From Caprimulgus europaeus (taxonomy: Eukaryota; Chordata; Aves; Caprimulgiformes; Caprimulgidae): 64,000 nt of DNA. A model generated the notes under the pieces. It did not search any database, was not told the DNA's origin, and saw only the letters and a list, made by a program, of their open reading frames with translations. The translations under genes and the position numbers were made by a program. Where the stretch lies: positions 1,637,138 through 1,701,137 of the forward strand of contig OU015525.1 of the NCBI GenBank assembly GCA_907165065.1. Reading direction: 5' to 3'. Of this stretch, positions 48,251 to 59,374 are shown one piece after another (the stretch's first letter is position 1; each line of letters starts with the position of its first letter).

Positions 48251-50102
48251 CCCCTGTCTGCAGCTGTGGTTGTGATTTGATAATCGGTAAATGTTTGTCA
48301 AAGATGAATTCCCTCCCTGATTCAGGGCTGTGCTGGAAAAGCAAATGAAAAGGAGGAGAAGAAACCATATTGAATGGATTAAAGACTGAGGTAGGATGAG
48401 GATGATGGAAACAACAGGTTTCTCAGCTGATTTACCCTCCTTCCTTTGGGGAGGTAAAGCATCCAAGGCTCAGGATGCTGCTGGTGTGGTGGGATGAGGA
48501 CTTGGGTGCTGGGGTCCAGCTGAGTCCATTACAAGGGTGGTTTTTTTGCTTCAAAGCTTCTGGAGCTGCAGGTTGTGTTCCTGTGCTTGATCTTGAGGGA
48601 TTACAGAGCGGTGGGGAGCAATGGTCATGTTCTCCTTTGCTTAATCACATCATGGTGTGAGTCTGGTGATTAAGCATGGTCTGACTTTGCCTCCATTCTC
48701 CTCTGCCCATCACTATCCTGGAGGTTTCAAGAGTTTTGGTAAGGAGAACAAAGTCTTGATCTTTTCTATCCATCAACGTGGTGCTCATCAAATCTTTTGG
48801 CAGATTCCTCCCTGTGTGCATTACTCCGTGGTTACAACTTGAAACCTTTTGTTTCTTGTTCAGATGGATTTGGAGCCTGCCCATTGCCTTCTTTTTACAG
48901 AAGTTTAGAAAGGAGAATTAACAAGATCTTAAAAAACCTTCTCCCTACAAATTTTTTACTCCATTCTCAAAAGTTTCTCTGTTGATAGCAGAGTTAGGTC
49001 AGGGTCTTTTGAAATGGATAGTTAAGAAAGATAAAAACCGAGTGGCCTTCAGTTTGAGAAGTGACTTTGAGGGTGGGGGGAATACCTAATGTATTCAAAT
49101 TTCTCCTTGTTAGATTAAAAAATAAATTTAAGTCAATCCTAAAGCCTGAATGCAAATGGATTTCCAACCTGCCAAGTTCTCCGTGTCGTTTCCCGAGGCA
49201 GAGCCACCTCTCTCCGTGCCGCGACGAGACGTTAACACGAGATCCGTGAACCCGTTTGATTATAGCCTGGGTTTTTTTTGGAGGGTTTTTTTTTTAGTGT
49301 CTGAAATGTTGAAAACGATCAAGAGCAGGAAAAGTGGAGTGATTTATTAGACTCATAAAAATTCATACTTTGTTATTCCAGTCGTCTTCCATCTGCAGCT
49401 TGTTAGAACGAGAAACCCTGGCAGCTCCCGCCGCGAGGCCGGGGGGGGGAGGAGGGCATTTATCAACCTTCCTCCTGCCATCCCCTTCTCATTTAGAGAA
49501 ATGGACCCAGCTCCTGGAAACACATTAATAATCATTCACTGAAGGAAGAAGGAGAGGGAGGAGGGGGAAAATCCCACCACCCTCTTTTGTTATAATAATA
49601 ATAAGGGTTGTGTTTGAACAAGGTCCAATGCTCCAGAGACCCCTTCAGACTCTTTAACGTGGGCTGGAGCTGGGAAAAGTGTATTTAGTGAGTTAAGCGT
49701 GAAAACCTCTCGCTGGTCCCAGTGGAGAGGTGGATAACGTGGTCTTTCCCCATCCATAGTGGGCTCATCTGCTCCTGCAGCATTTGGATGGGGCCACTTT
49801 GGATTATTTTGGCAGTGGAGATGGGGATGTGATGGAGTGGGTGGACCCCGGGGTGGGGATTTTGTACCCACTCACCAGCTGTGGAGAGTGGGAGTGTGGT
49901 TTTGGGACCCATTTGCATTACTGGGAGGTTTTGAGACCCACTTAGGTTCTGGAGAGGTAAGGGACAGGTGATGTGTCCTCCTGTCCCCAGCAAGACTTTG
50001 TTGGAGTCCATCCATCTCTGCATCCATGTATTTTGTGATTGGAGAGAATAAATCCAGATATTTGCCAGTTTCTGTTGTGGTTTAAATATTGAGATGAAAA
50101 TG
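48251..50102. other. Unique intronic sequence
   Basis: About 1.85 kb with no CR1 or LTR. It holds a G-run (49441-49449), a short AAT run near 49591 and a CpG-bearing patch at 49170-49260 (GTCGTTTCCCGAGGC, CCGCGACGAGACGTTAACACG). No exon recognised on either strand. Confidence 0.5.
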
Positions 50103-50796
50103 ATAGAATCATAGAGTCATCAAATGTTGAGTTGGAAAGGATCCACAAGGATGATGGAGTCCAACTCCTGTCCCTGCACAGGACAATCCCAACATTCAGA
50201 CCATGTCCCTGAGGGCCTTGGCCAAATGCTGCTGGAATCTTGTCAGGCTTGGGGCCATCAGCACCTCCCTGGGGAGCCTGTGCCAGTGCTCCACCACCCT
50301 CTGCCTCAAGAACCTTTTCCTCATGGCCAACCTCCCCCTCCCCTGCCACATCTTCCTGCCATGGCCTCTGCTCCTGGCGTTGGTGGCCAGAGAGAAGAGC
50401 TCAGCGCCTGCCCCTCCTCTTCCCCTTGGGAGGAAGTTCCAGACCGCCAGGAGATCTCCTCTCAGTCTCCTCTTCTCCAGGCTGAACAAACCAAGTGCCT
50501 TCAGCCTCTCCTCATATGGTTTCCCATCTAGACCCTTCCCCAATGTTGTGTCCCTCCTCTGGACACTCTCCAGCATCTTTAGATCCTTTTTCTCCCGTGG
50601 TGCCCAAGCTGCCCCCAGTGCTGGAGGTGAGGCCGCCCCAGTGCAGAGCAGAGCAGGACGATCCCCTCCCTGGCCCAGCTCGCAGTGCAGGGCTGGGTGC
50701 CCCCAGGACACGGGGGTCCCTCTTGGCTGACAGGACACACTGTTGGCTCATGTTCAACTTGTCACTGAGCAGAATCCCCAGGTCCCTCTCTGCCAA
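50103..50796 (-). mobile_element. CR1 LINE, group II, 5'-truncated
   Basis: The minus frame 50196-50738 is open for 180 codons: [71 protein letters not shown] and [12 protein letters not shown]. It is the best preserved group II frame. Truncated near [19 protein letters not shown]. Confidence 0.96.
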
Positions 50797-51180
50797 GATG
50801 TTCTGCTTTTGGGTGTAGGAGCTGTGGTGAAACTTTGTTCAGGTTCACCCACAGATCTGTCCTCCTTGCAAGGAGGATTTTGCTGTTTGCAGAACACTCA
50901 TCACTGTGCAGAAGTCCTCTGCTGGAACAAAGGGGAGCAGCTGCCCATCTTAACAGAATAAAAGAAGTTTCACCCCAAACTCAGACCTTACCTGTGCTGT
51001 GTTCCTGCAGAGCTCCTTGCCTTGGAGATTTGCTGGCAGAGCTGTCTCAGACCTCCCTGGTAGGCTCCAGCTGCTTGTGTCCCTGCAGACCTAATGGTTC
51101 CTCAACTCAGCACTGCTCTCAGTCTCAACCAAAAGTGCTAAAATATTTGGGATTGTGTTATTTTTGTTATTTGTGAATCC

Positions 51181-51328
51181 TCCCTCCCTGGAATTGTTCA
51201 GAGCCAGGTTGGATGAGGCTTTGAGCAACCTGGTCTAGTGGAAGGTGTCCCTGCTGCTGGCAGGGGGGTTGGAACTGGATGAGCTTTAAGGTCCTTTCCA
51301 ACTCAAACCAGTCTGGGATTCTATGATC
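51181..51328 (+). mobile_element. CR1 LINE, group IV, 3' end only
   Basis: SLPGIVQSQVG-coding start, GATGAGGCTTTGAGCAACCT, the UTR and tail CCAGTCTGGGATTCTATGAT. Confidence 0.94.
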
Positions 51329-51578
51329 TTTTTAGAAGCCACTGGAATCCCTAAGATGCTTGAATGGCACAAAGTTTTAAAATTCACTGTGTTTAAGGAA
51401 AAAGAAAAATAAATGCATGGCACATGGTGTCTCCAAAGAACCTTTCAAGCTTTTGTTGCAGATCCTACAGCAAAATGGTGTCTTTGTATATTGTTTTGTT
51501 TTCCCCTCAAGAAATTGAGCTTAAGGTGTGCTTCAACCAAACCACCTGTTTCACAGCTGGGAAAGCAGGAATTGGACA

Positions 51579-52113
51579 ATCATAGCATGGTTTGGGTTGG
51601 AAGGAATCTTTAAAGGTCTTCTCCTCCAACCCCCTGCAGTGAGCAAGGATGTGTTCAACCAGATCAGGTTGCTCAGACCCCCAACCATCCTGACCTTGAA
51701 TGTTTCCAGGGATGGGGTGTCTACCACCTCTCTGGGCAACCTGGACCAGTGTTTCACCACCTTCAGAGTAAAAAATTTCTTCCTTCGATCTAGTCTGAAT
51801 CTCCCTCTTTTAGTTTAAAACCATCACTACTTGTCCCATCACAACAGGCCCTGCTAAAAAGTCTGTCCCCACCTTTCTTATCAGTCCTTTCTAGGTATTG
51901 AAAGGCCACAAGAAGGTCTCCCTGGAGCCTTCTCTTCTCCAGGCTGAACAACCCCAACTCTCTCATCCTTTCTCCACAGCAGAGCTGTTCCATCCCTCTG
52001 ATCATTTTTGTGGCCTCCTCTGGACCTTCTCCAACAGATCCATGTCTGTCCTGTGCTGAGGAACCCAGAACTGGACGTGGTGCTCCAGGAGGATCTCACC
52101 AGAGCAAAGTAGA
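51579..52113 (-). mobile_element. CR1 LINE, diverged, 5'-truncated
   Basis: Tail ATCATAGCATGGTTTGGGTT on +, [23 protein letters not shown], then [40 protein letters not shown] and up to the SSVLSTGQTW region. It is related to group IV but predates it, with many unique substitutions. Confidence 0.94.
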
Positions 52114-53035
52114 GACGTCAGAGTAGAAGTGGAAGAATAAGTGGAAGGAGTTGAAGAAGTGGGACATACACTTGTAAATTCTGAGTCTTTTAGTGTTCAC
52201 TGAGAAGGTGTTGTCTCCACCACTATAGGAAAGCAGGTAGCACAAAGCTCTAGGTTGATAACAAGGGCAATAGTTGGGACCCCAAAACTCCATAATCCAC
52301 CTTTCTTCTCCATGTGCACAGATCTGTCTTGCAGTGGGAGTTAAGCTCATACATCCTCCATGTCAGAGCTTCCCATGTTGCTTTTGCTGTTGAGTTGGCT
52401 CCTGGCTGCAAATCTCTTTTTTTGCCACCAAATTTTCCCTTCCCTGCTGTTTTGGGTTCACCATGGGGGTGATAGAGGAACCAAGGATGATGCTTGAGAT
52501 TTTTCCTCTCTCTCTGCATGGTGTTTTGCTGAGAAGCAAAGGGTTGGTGGGTATCACAGCTCCAGCATCTGAAGCTCATCTGCATGACCACTCTGCTCTC
52601 AGGAGCTGGTTGGATCAACACCTCTTACTGACTTTGACCCTGTACCCTTTGTCCTCCCAGTGTATTCCTTATGGTGCAAAATAGCTTCTTGCCCAATATA
52701 TACATCTGCAGAACCTGCATGAGGTCCATCCTGAGGTGTTCTTGATGAGATGGTGATTTCCCAAGGGTTTTCAGCCTTCAAAGCCTGTTCTGGGGATGCA
52801 GAATGAAGGCACTGGGGTCAGTGGGGTGGTGACAACCTTGGCAAGGCTTAGAGAGTCCTTGGCTTGCAACATGGATGAGAAAATGTCTCTCTTCCTTGGT
52901 GGGCTTTGGTAGGGCTGTGGGTGACTCCAGTTTACCTACAGTTAGGCAGTTTTGGGGCAGGACTGCTGCAACCAGCTCCTGTTTTTTTTATCCTTATATT
53001 AATTTATCCTGAAGCTGCACACTGTGTTTTACAAT

Positions 53036-53517
53036 AGAGCAGTTTGGTTGGAAGGGACCTACAACCATCATCTAGTCCAGCTACCTGACCACTTCATGGA
53101 AGACTAAAAGCATGTTATTAAAGTTGTTGTCCAAATGCCTCTTAAACACTGACAGGCTTGGGGCATGGACCATCTCTCTAGGGAGCCTGTTCCAGTGTTT
53201 GACCACCCTCTTGGTAAAGAAATGCTTCCTAATATCTCGTCTGACCCTCCCTGATGCAGCTTTGAACCATTCCCAGGCATCCTGTCACTGCATCCAAGGG
53301 AGAAGAGATCAGCACCTCCATCTCCAGTTCCCTCCTCCTCAGGAAGCTGTAGAGAGCCCTGAGGTCGCCCCTCAGCCTCCTTTTCTCCAGACTAGACAAG
53401 CCAATGTCCTCAGCCGCTCCTCCAGGCCATGCCTTCCAGCCCTGTCACCAGCTCTGTCCCTCCTCTGGACACATTCAAGGACTTTCACATCCTTCTGAAC
53501 TGTGGGGCCCAGAACTA
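53036..53517 (-). mobile_element. Old CR1 LINE, distinct subfamily
   Basis: On + it carries GTTTGGTTGGAAGGGACCTA, GGGAGCCTGTTCCAGTGTTT, GTAAAGAAATGCTTCCTAAT and, at the right end, CCTCTGGACACATTCAAGGA. Minus translation gives [23 protein letters not shown] sequence. It differs from all four main groups. Its 5' end meets a group III copy head to head. Confidence 0.9.
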
Positions 53518-53523
53518 CTACTG

Positions 53524-53902
53524 TGAGGTCACAGCTCGAGTGCTGGGTTCAGTGTTGGGCCCCTGACTCCAAGAAGGACCTGGAGGTGCTGGAGCGTGTC
53601 CAGAGAAGGGACCGGAGCTGGGGAAGGGTCTGGAGCACAAGTGTGCTGAGTTCCCGGCTGAGGGAACTGGGGGTGTTGAGCCTGGAGAGAAGGAGGCTGA
53701 GGGGAGACCTTCTGGCTCTGTCCAAGTCCCTTGGAGGAGGGTGGAGAGAGGTGGGGGTGGGTCTGTTCAACCAAGGAGCAAGGGACAGGACAAGAGGCCT
53801 CAAGTTGTACCCAAGGGCAGTTGAGATTGGATGTGAGGAAGAATTTCTTTGCTGGAAGGGTTCTGAGGCATTGGAAGGGGTTGCCCAGGGCAGTGGTGGA
53901 GT
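53524..53902 (+). mobile_element. CR1 LINE, group III, both ends missing
   Basis: [58 protein letters not shown] and [19 protein letters not shown], then a sudden stop in VVESPS. The 3' UTR and tail are absent, so a deletion or recombination ended it at 53902. It is nearly identical to 57725-58130. Confidence 0.95.
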
Positions 53903-54109
53903 TCTGGCAGCACGGTGGGTTTGAGCAGTGTTTTGGGGGGGAAACACGGCTCCAAATAAAACACCAAGCTCAGCAACTCCCGGGCCGCTGCGATGGGCTC
54001 CGAGCCCTGGCTGATAAATGCTGCTCATATCCCATTCAAATATGATGCAAGCAGTTTTGGTGGGGTTTTTTTGTTGGGTTTTTTTTTTTTGTAGTTTGTC
54101 TTCCATTGC

Positions 54110-54420
54110 AGTAGTAAAGTTTTTAATTAGGAAAGCTAATGAGATCGATTAGTCATTAGAACTGACCTCTGGATCTCTACGAGGAGCGTGCATGTGTGCG
54201 CCGGGCTGATAACGGGGGACGCTGGGGTATTGTTTGTAATAAAAGCTTAAAGTGTTTGATTTGAGTGAAATGTGCCACGGGGAATACATCATGCAGAGAA
54301 AAAAAAATTACAACCCTGGGAGCCTGTAATGAAGGGAATTAAACCAACATCCTATCTAAATAACATGATTATCTACACAAAACCCCTCAGCTAGCAAGTC
54401 ATAATAGAAAACTGAGCTCT
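54110..54420. other. Unique stretch rich in homeodomain cores, possible conserved non-coding element
   Basis: TTTTTAATTAGGAAAGCTAATG, then GATCGATTAGTCATTAG give four TAAT/ATTA cores in about 40 bp (54121-54160). Later come CATGTGTGCGCCGGGC, TGATAACGGGGGACG and GCCTGTAATGAAGGGAATTA. No repeat or coding similarity. Function is inference. Confidence 0.35.
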
Positions 54421-54687
54421 TCGGAGAGGCTCTTTCAGGAGGTGGTTAATGCTGGAGCTGTACACGCAGGCACTTTGAGAAGAGCAGCTCTGGGATGAAT
54501 ACACCATCCAATTACTGCTGGGGAATCGAGTTTACCAGGTGCCAACCCGTTTGTGAAAGGAGGGGGAGATGACAACTCCGAGTCGTAACGATTTGGGACC
54601 TCTATTTCTTGCGTGAGCGGGAGGAGGGGGATGGATGTTTGATGAGGTTTTGGGTTGATTAGTGGCAGTTGGAGCTTGTGTAGGGAT

Positions 54688-54711
54688 AACAACAACAACA
54701 ACAACAACAAA
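54688..54711. repeat. (AAC)n microsatellite
   Basis: Seven to eight AAC triplets. Confidence 0.97.
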
Positions 54712-55244
54712 AGAAATGTTAATAATGTATTCAGCAAATTCCCAGCTTAATAATTGTGTAAGTTTGGAGTGATGGAGGGAAAGGGTCAACTCATGCTGTT
54801 GCTGTTGTGGGAGGATGTGTGGTTGTGGCTCTCATCCCTTCCTTGGTGTGAAAGAGCTGCTTTGGGTATGTGGTTGATGCCACATCCATGAGAGGCTGGA
54901 TATGTCCACATCTCCTGGGTGACAAGGAGGTCTCATAGTTGTCTGGCCAGTTGGCCAACCCTCAATGGGGATTTCACGCTGTGTGTGTGCAGTGTTGGGC
55001 CATGCAGGGGTTTATCCTTTTGCTGTTCCCATTTTGCAGTCCCAACTACAGTTCTCTGAAGCAAAATGCTCCAACTTTGCTGGTGATTGTGAGTGATTTT
55101 ATGTTGTAATTAGTGCTCAAACCTTGCAAAGGGTCTTAAAACTCGACATGGTGCTGCAGTCACTGCCCTAAGGATTTCATCTGACACAAACCATCCCAGG
55201 GCAAGGAAACACCAGTGAAAATCTGCTTGTTTTCCATCTTCTTT
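54712..55244. other. Unique sequence
   Basis: Ordinary intronic DNA with no recognised element between the AAC repeat and the next CR1. Confidence 0.6.
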
Positions 55245-55444
55245 CCTGAAAGGGTTCTGAGGCATTGGAAGGGGTTGCCCAGGGCAGTGGTGGAGTCCCC
55301 ATCCCTGGAGGGATTGAAGAGTCGTGTAGACACAGTGCTGAGGGACATGGGTTAGTCGGGGACTGGTCAGTGTTGGGTTCATGATGGGACTTGATGATCT
55401 TAAAGGGCTTTTCCAGTTGAGGCAATTCTGGGATTCTGTGATTC
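55245..55444 (+). mobile_element. CR1 LINE, group III, 3' end
   Basis: [36 protein letters not shown] with ATGATGGGACTTGATGATCT and tail GCAATTCTGGGATTCTGTGA. Confidence 0.95.
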
Positions 55445-55510
55445 TTTCCTCTCTCTCTTCTTGCCTCACCTCTAAAGTGATGGGTGTCTACAATTCCTTT
55501 GGTCATTGCA

Positions 55511-56289
55511 TCATTGAATGGTTTTGGTTGGAAGGGATCTTCAAAGATCATCCAGTCCAACCTCCCTGCAGTGACAGGGACATCTCCCACTAGATCACAT
55601 TGCTCAGAGCCCTGTCCAACCTGACCTTGAACACTTCCAAGGATGGGGCATCTACCACCTCTCTGGGCAACCTGGTCCAGCATCTCACCACTGTCATCGT
55701 AAAAAATTTCTTCCATATCTCTGATCTTAATCTCCCCTCTTTCAGTTTAAAGCCATCACCCCTTGTTCTCTCACTCCCTGCCCTTGGCCAAAGTCCCTCC
55801 CCAGCCTTCCTGGAGCCCCTTCAGGTACTGGGAGGCCACTAGAAGGTCTCCCTGGAGCCTTCTCTTCTCCAGGCTGAGCAGCCCCAACTCTCTCAGCCTG
55901 TCCTCACAGCAGAGCTGCTCCAGCCCTGCCATCATCCTCGTGGCCTCCTCTGCACTGGCTCCAGTAGCTCCATGTCCTTCTGCTGTTGGTGGCCCCAGCC
56001 CTGGAGGCAGCACTGCAGGGGGGGTCTCAGGAGAGCGGAGCAGAGGGGCAGAATCCCCTCCCTGGCCCTGCTGCCCACACTGCTCTGGGTGCAGCCCAGG
56101 ACACGGTTATTGGCTCTGTGCTGCCAGCGCACGGTGCCGCCTCATGTTGAGCTTCTCCTCCCCCAGCACCCCAAGTCCTTCTCCTCAGGGCTGCTCTCCA
56201 TCCCTTTATCCCCCAACCTGGATTGATACTGGGGGTTTCCCTGAAGGCAAGACCTTGCCCTTTGCCTTATTGAACCTCATGAGCTTCTC
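55511..56289 (-). mobile_element. CR1 LINE, group IV, 5'-truncated
   Basis: Tail ATCATTGAATGGTTTTGGTT on + belongs to an older type, while 55741-56226 are typical group [39 protein letters not shown] and [20 protein letters not shown]. It ends at the region coding for FNKAKGKVLP. The mixture of an older 3' UTR and a young body suggests a recombinant or converted copy. It lies 2.7 kb upstream of the ZC3H3 exon. Confidence 0.95.
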
Positions 56290-56500
56290 CTGGTTCCACA
56301 AAACAAGTGGTTTTATTTTAATTTCTTCTCTTTAAATTTTTATTCTAAATCACCAGAAGATTTTGAAGTTGCTGGTGTTAACTTCTCAGCTTTTCAGTGA
56401 GGTTGTTCAACATTTACTGGTTGACTTAACACACCCTGACTTGTAGTACTGCTGGTTTTATGGATGCTTGCTGGTTAACAGCAGCATGCTGGTCTTAGGG

Positions 56501-56813
56501 CCTACAGGAAAGCTGGGAAAGGACTTTTCATAAGGGCAGTTAATGACAGGACAAGGGGAAATGGCTTTAATCTGAAAGAGGGGAGGTTTAGATTAGATAT
56601 TAGGAAGAAATTCTTCACTGTGAGGGTGGTGAGACACTGGAACAGGTTGCCCAAGGAAGTTGTGGATGCCCATTCCCTGGAAGTGTTCTCGGCCAGGTTG
56701 GATGAGGCTTTGAGCAACCTGGTCTAGTGGAAGGTGTCCCTGCTGCTGGCAGGGGGGTTGGAACTGGATGAGCTTGAAGGTCCCTTCCAACCCAAACCAT
56801 TCTATGATTCTAT
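56501..56813 (+). mobile_element. CR1 LINE, group IV-like, 3' half
   Basis: YRKAGKGLFIRAVNDRTRGN-coding start, [40 protein letters not shown], the UTR and a clean tail CCATTCTATGATTCTATG. Its protein is closer to the classic CR1 consensus than other group IV copies. Confidence 0.95.
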
Positions 56814-57543
56814 GTTTGAAAGCATCATCAAAAGTCTTCTCCTTACTTGGACACTGCAGAAAATAAATTTGCATACAGGCATTATTGTGATGCATTAATT
56901 AAGCAGAGGTCTCCCATAGGAGTTGATGGGATGTAAAAGTCTCTCTGAAAACAACACTTTGGTGTGAAGATCTGGCTTCATGCGTGGTGCAGTCAAGGGT
57001 TGGAGGTCCCACGCTGGACAATCTCAATGCCAAGTTAGAGCTGGTTGGGTTATTTATACCCAACTCCTTCCAAATTTTATTGCAGCCATATAAAAGAGAT
57101 GATTTGTGTGGTGTCTTGAGCATGTTGGAGGTGACGTTGAAGGCTGTGAATGCCTCCACGCGCTCCTCGCTCGGTGATCGTTTATCTTGCAGTGTGGTGT
57201 GGAGGAACGTTGCGATCGTCACCTTTATGATGACAGATGCCAGAGATTTGTCTGTTGTGGCAGATCCTGCTTTTCTCCTCCCCCTCCCATCACAAGTTGT
57301 AACTCTCTGGCTGAGTTTGGGAGTGGAAATTCAGGCTGTGAGCTGCCTGATGCCTTCTGAACCCAACGTGAGATGCTGACTTGCTTGGGGATGTACAGGG
57401 AGGAAGATCTTCTCCATATTAACTTGGGAAGCCACATATCATTGTTCCTGGTGCTGCAGGGACATGGGGACGCTGCTCCCTCTGCTCTGGGGAGTGGAAT
57501 TGGCTCTAAAATGCATTTCCCTATTTTTCTCCTTTTGATGGCA

Positions 57544-58266
57544 GAGTGACAGGCTTGGGGAGGAGTGGCTGGAGAGCTGCTTGGCACAGAGGGACCTGGG
57601 TGTGTTGGTCAACAGCAGCTGAACAGGAGGCAGCAGAGTGCCCAGGTGGCCAAGAAGGCCAAGGGCATCCTGGCCTGGATCAGCACCAGTGTGGCCAGTA
57701 GGAGCAGGGAAGTTCTCTTCCCCCTGCACTGGGCACTGGTGAGGCCACAGCTCGAGTGCTGGGTTCAGTGTTGGGCCCCTGACTCCAAGAAGGACCTGGA
57801 GGTGCTGGAGCGTGTCCAGAGAAGGGAACGGAGCTGGGGAAGGGTCTGGAGCACAAGTGTGCTGAGTTCCCGGCTGAGGGAACTGGGGGTGCTGAGCCTG
57901 GAGAAAAGGAGGCTGAGGGGAGACCTTGTGGCTCTGTCCAAGTCCCTTGGAGGAGGGTGGAGAGAGGTGGGGGTGGGTCTGTTCAACCAAGGAGCAAGGG
58001 ACAGGACAAGAGGAAATGGGCTCAAGTTGAGCCAAGGGCAGTTGAGATTGGATGTGAGGAAGAATTTCTTTGCTGAAAGGGTTCTGAGGCATTGGAAGGG
58101 GTTGCCCAGGGCAGGGGTGGAGCCCCCATCCCTGGAGGGACTGAAGAGTCGTGTAGACACAGTGCTGAGGGACATGGGTTAGTGGGGACTGGTCAGTGTT
58201 GGGTTCATGGTTGGACTTGATGAGCTTAAAGGGCTTTTCCAATCAAGGCTATTCTGGGATTCTGTG
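57544..58266 (+). mobile_element. CR1 LINE, group III, 5'-truncated, well preserved
   Basis: A 5' part codes [20 protein letters not shown] with a TGA in LVNSS, then the frame 57565-58182 is open for 205 codons: [34 protein letters not shown], [39 protein letters not shown] and [17 protein letters not shown]. The tail is CTATTCTGGGATTCTGTGA. It ends about 0.7 kb before the ZC3H3 exon. Confidence 0.96.
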
Positions 58267-58931
58267 ACACAGATCCAGTTTACCTGGGAAATGACCTTCT
58301 TCTCCCATCCCTCACAGACAAACACGGGGGACAGGTACAACATTTTCAGGGGAAATAACGATTCTGCTTTCCCCCTCTCCACCTTGCAATCATTTTAGAA
58401 TATCTCCAAGAAAAGCAGCCATCCCTTTAAATCAGTTCTAAAACCAAAAGACTCAGTCTCAACATGTAGTGTCAGCTTTAATTATCTGGGCAGTTACAGC
58501 TGTATGTTATAAAAGTCAGGCAATTAGATGCATTCCTTAAATCCATGAAAAAAAAAATTGCTAGCTATCAACTGGAGGAAAACCAGAGTGAAACATATAA
58601 TTGTTAATTGCTTGAAATGTTCAGCAGAATAAACCAGTGTGGAGATCATCCTGAAAAATATGATGAAAGTGGGAATGATTAAATATGTAAATTTATTTCT
58701 CATGTAGATGTTGGGGATTGTTGGTGAATTCATGATTCACCTGGTTTTGCCACCTGGCTGGTGAAGCCAAACACCCCTAAGCCTGTCAGAACCTTTCTGG
58801 TCCTATCAACCATGGTGTTCCCATGCCTGACACACCCCGTGGATCTTCTGCCCCTTTTGCAGGTGCTCAAGAGTTGGGTGTAGAACCTACATTGGTGAGG
58901 TCCCCTCTGTCCCATGCAGACCTGGATTTTA

Positions 58932-58963
58932 AACCCTTTTTTTTTCCATTTACTTTCTTGTAG
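58932..58963 (+). other. ZC3H3: Splice acceptor of the ZC3H3 exon
   Basis: A long pyrimidine tract (a run of T, then CCATTTACTTTCTTG) leads directly into TAG at 58961-58963, with no intervening AG. This fits a strong U2-type 3' splice site and fixes the exon start at 58964 and its reading phase. Confidence 0.85.
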
Positions 58964-59114
58964 GAGCCGAATTCCACTTCATAAGGAGCCCTCCAGGCAA
59001 CAAAGTGATCAAGACACGCTACAGGATAGTGAAGAAGAACGTGGTGTCTCCAGCTTTATCATCCTTCAACAACCCCATACCCAACTGGAAGACAAGGCGC
59101 CCAGTGACATCCAG
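58964..59114 (+). CDS. ZC3H3: Internal coding exon of ZC3H3 (CCCH zinc-finger protein 3)
   Basis: This 151-bp exon is open in one frame only: two bases complete a codon from the previous exon, 49 full codons follow, and two bases carry over. The other two frames stop or lose resemblance. The peptide starts AEFHFIRSPPGN, contains KVIKTRYRIVKK, then a Ser/Pro/Asn-rich stretch, and ends PNWKTRRPVTS. From memory, vertebrate ZC3H3 carries the same KVIKTRYRIVKK block, a Pro/Ser linker and a W-x-x-RR motif N-terminal to its five CCCH zinc fingers, with an Arg next; the AG left at the donor can code that Arg. ZC3H3 is a nuclear protein known for roles in polyadenylation and export of mRNA. The zinc-finger exons are not in this window. 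Upstream and downstream exons were searched for by eye and not found, so this exon sits between large CR1-filled introns. The identification rests on recognition, not on a database search. Confidence 0.85.
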
Positions 59115-59120
59115 GTGATT
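59112..59120 (+). other. ZC3H3: Splice donor of the ZC3H3 exon
   Basis: The exon ends CAG at 59112-59114 and is followed by GTGATT, an acceptable U2-type donor. The open frame would continue past this point, but similarity to the protein family ends here. Confidence 0.8.
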
Positions 59121-59254
59121 CTTCCATCCTTTGAATGCAGCTGGTTGGGATGTGGGAGCCCAGAGAGCTCCCACGTTGGCTCTGTTATTACTGTTGCATG
59201 TTCATGGTTTAATTTCTCTATTTATTTAGCTGTTTCTACGCAGAATTTATTGCC

Positions 59255-59345
59255 TTTAAGTGTAAAATCGTGTTAGTAATCACGTTAGCCCGAGTCGGCG
59301 GCCGACAGCTCAGCGCAGGCTGCGGCTCCTTATTTATTCCCTCTC
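59255..59345. other. Possible conserved element just downstream of the exon
   Basis: AAATCGTGTTAGTAATCACGTTAGCCCG and GTCGGCGGCCGACAGC hold nine CpGs in 70 bp, with the near-palindrome GTCGGCGGCCGAC at 59295-59307. Followed by CTTATTTATTCCC. No repeat match. It may be a splicing or enhancer element; unproven. Confidence 0.35.
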
Positions 59346-59374
59346 TGAATGAATCATTTCCACGAAGTAGTTAA

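Larger units (their letters stand above)
1..58963 (+). other. Upstream intron (or upstream sequence) of ZC3H3: plain stretches listed
   Basis: No exon was recognised before 58964. Stretches of more than 300 bases outside listed elements, where I see only AT-rich non-coding DNA with homopolymer runs, are: 1-1090, 1481-1935, 2482-3379, 4070-4812, 7944-9339, 9821-10340, 10893-11469, 12337-12980, 14189-14977, 20342-22023, 22483-23317, 23996-24543, 25169-25593, 25875-27327, 27468-28513, 30716-31690, 32813-33448, 34515-35607, 36326-37096, 37283-38256, 38720-39385, 39723-40423, 40669-41145, 41277-41813, 42180-43910, 44125-45312, 46086-47050, 50797-51180, 52114-53035, 56814-57543 and 58267-58931. Stretches with more to say have their own entries. 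It could also hold exons too short or too diverged to see. Confidence 0.6.

Noticed and set aside
57439..58242. 267-codon open frame on -
   Set aside because: Antisense shadow of the group III CR1 at 57544-58266.
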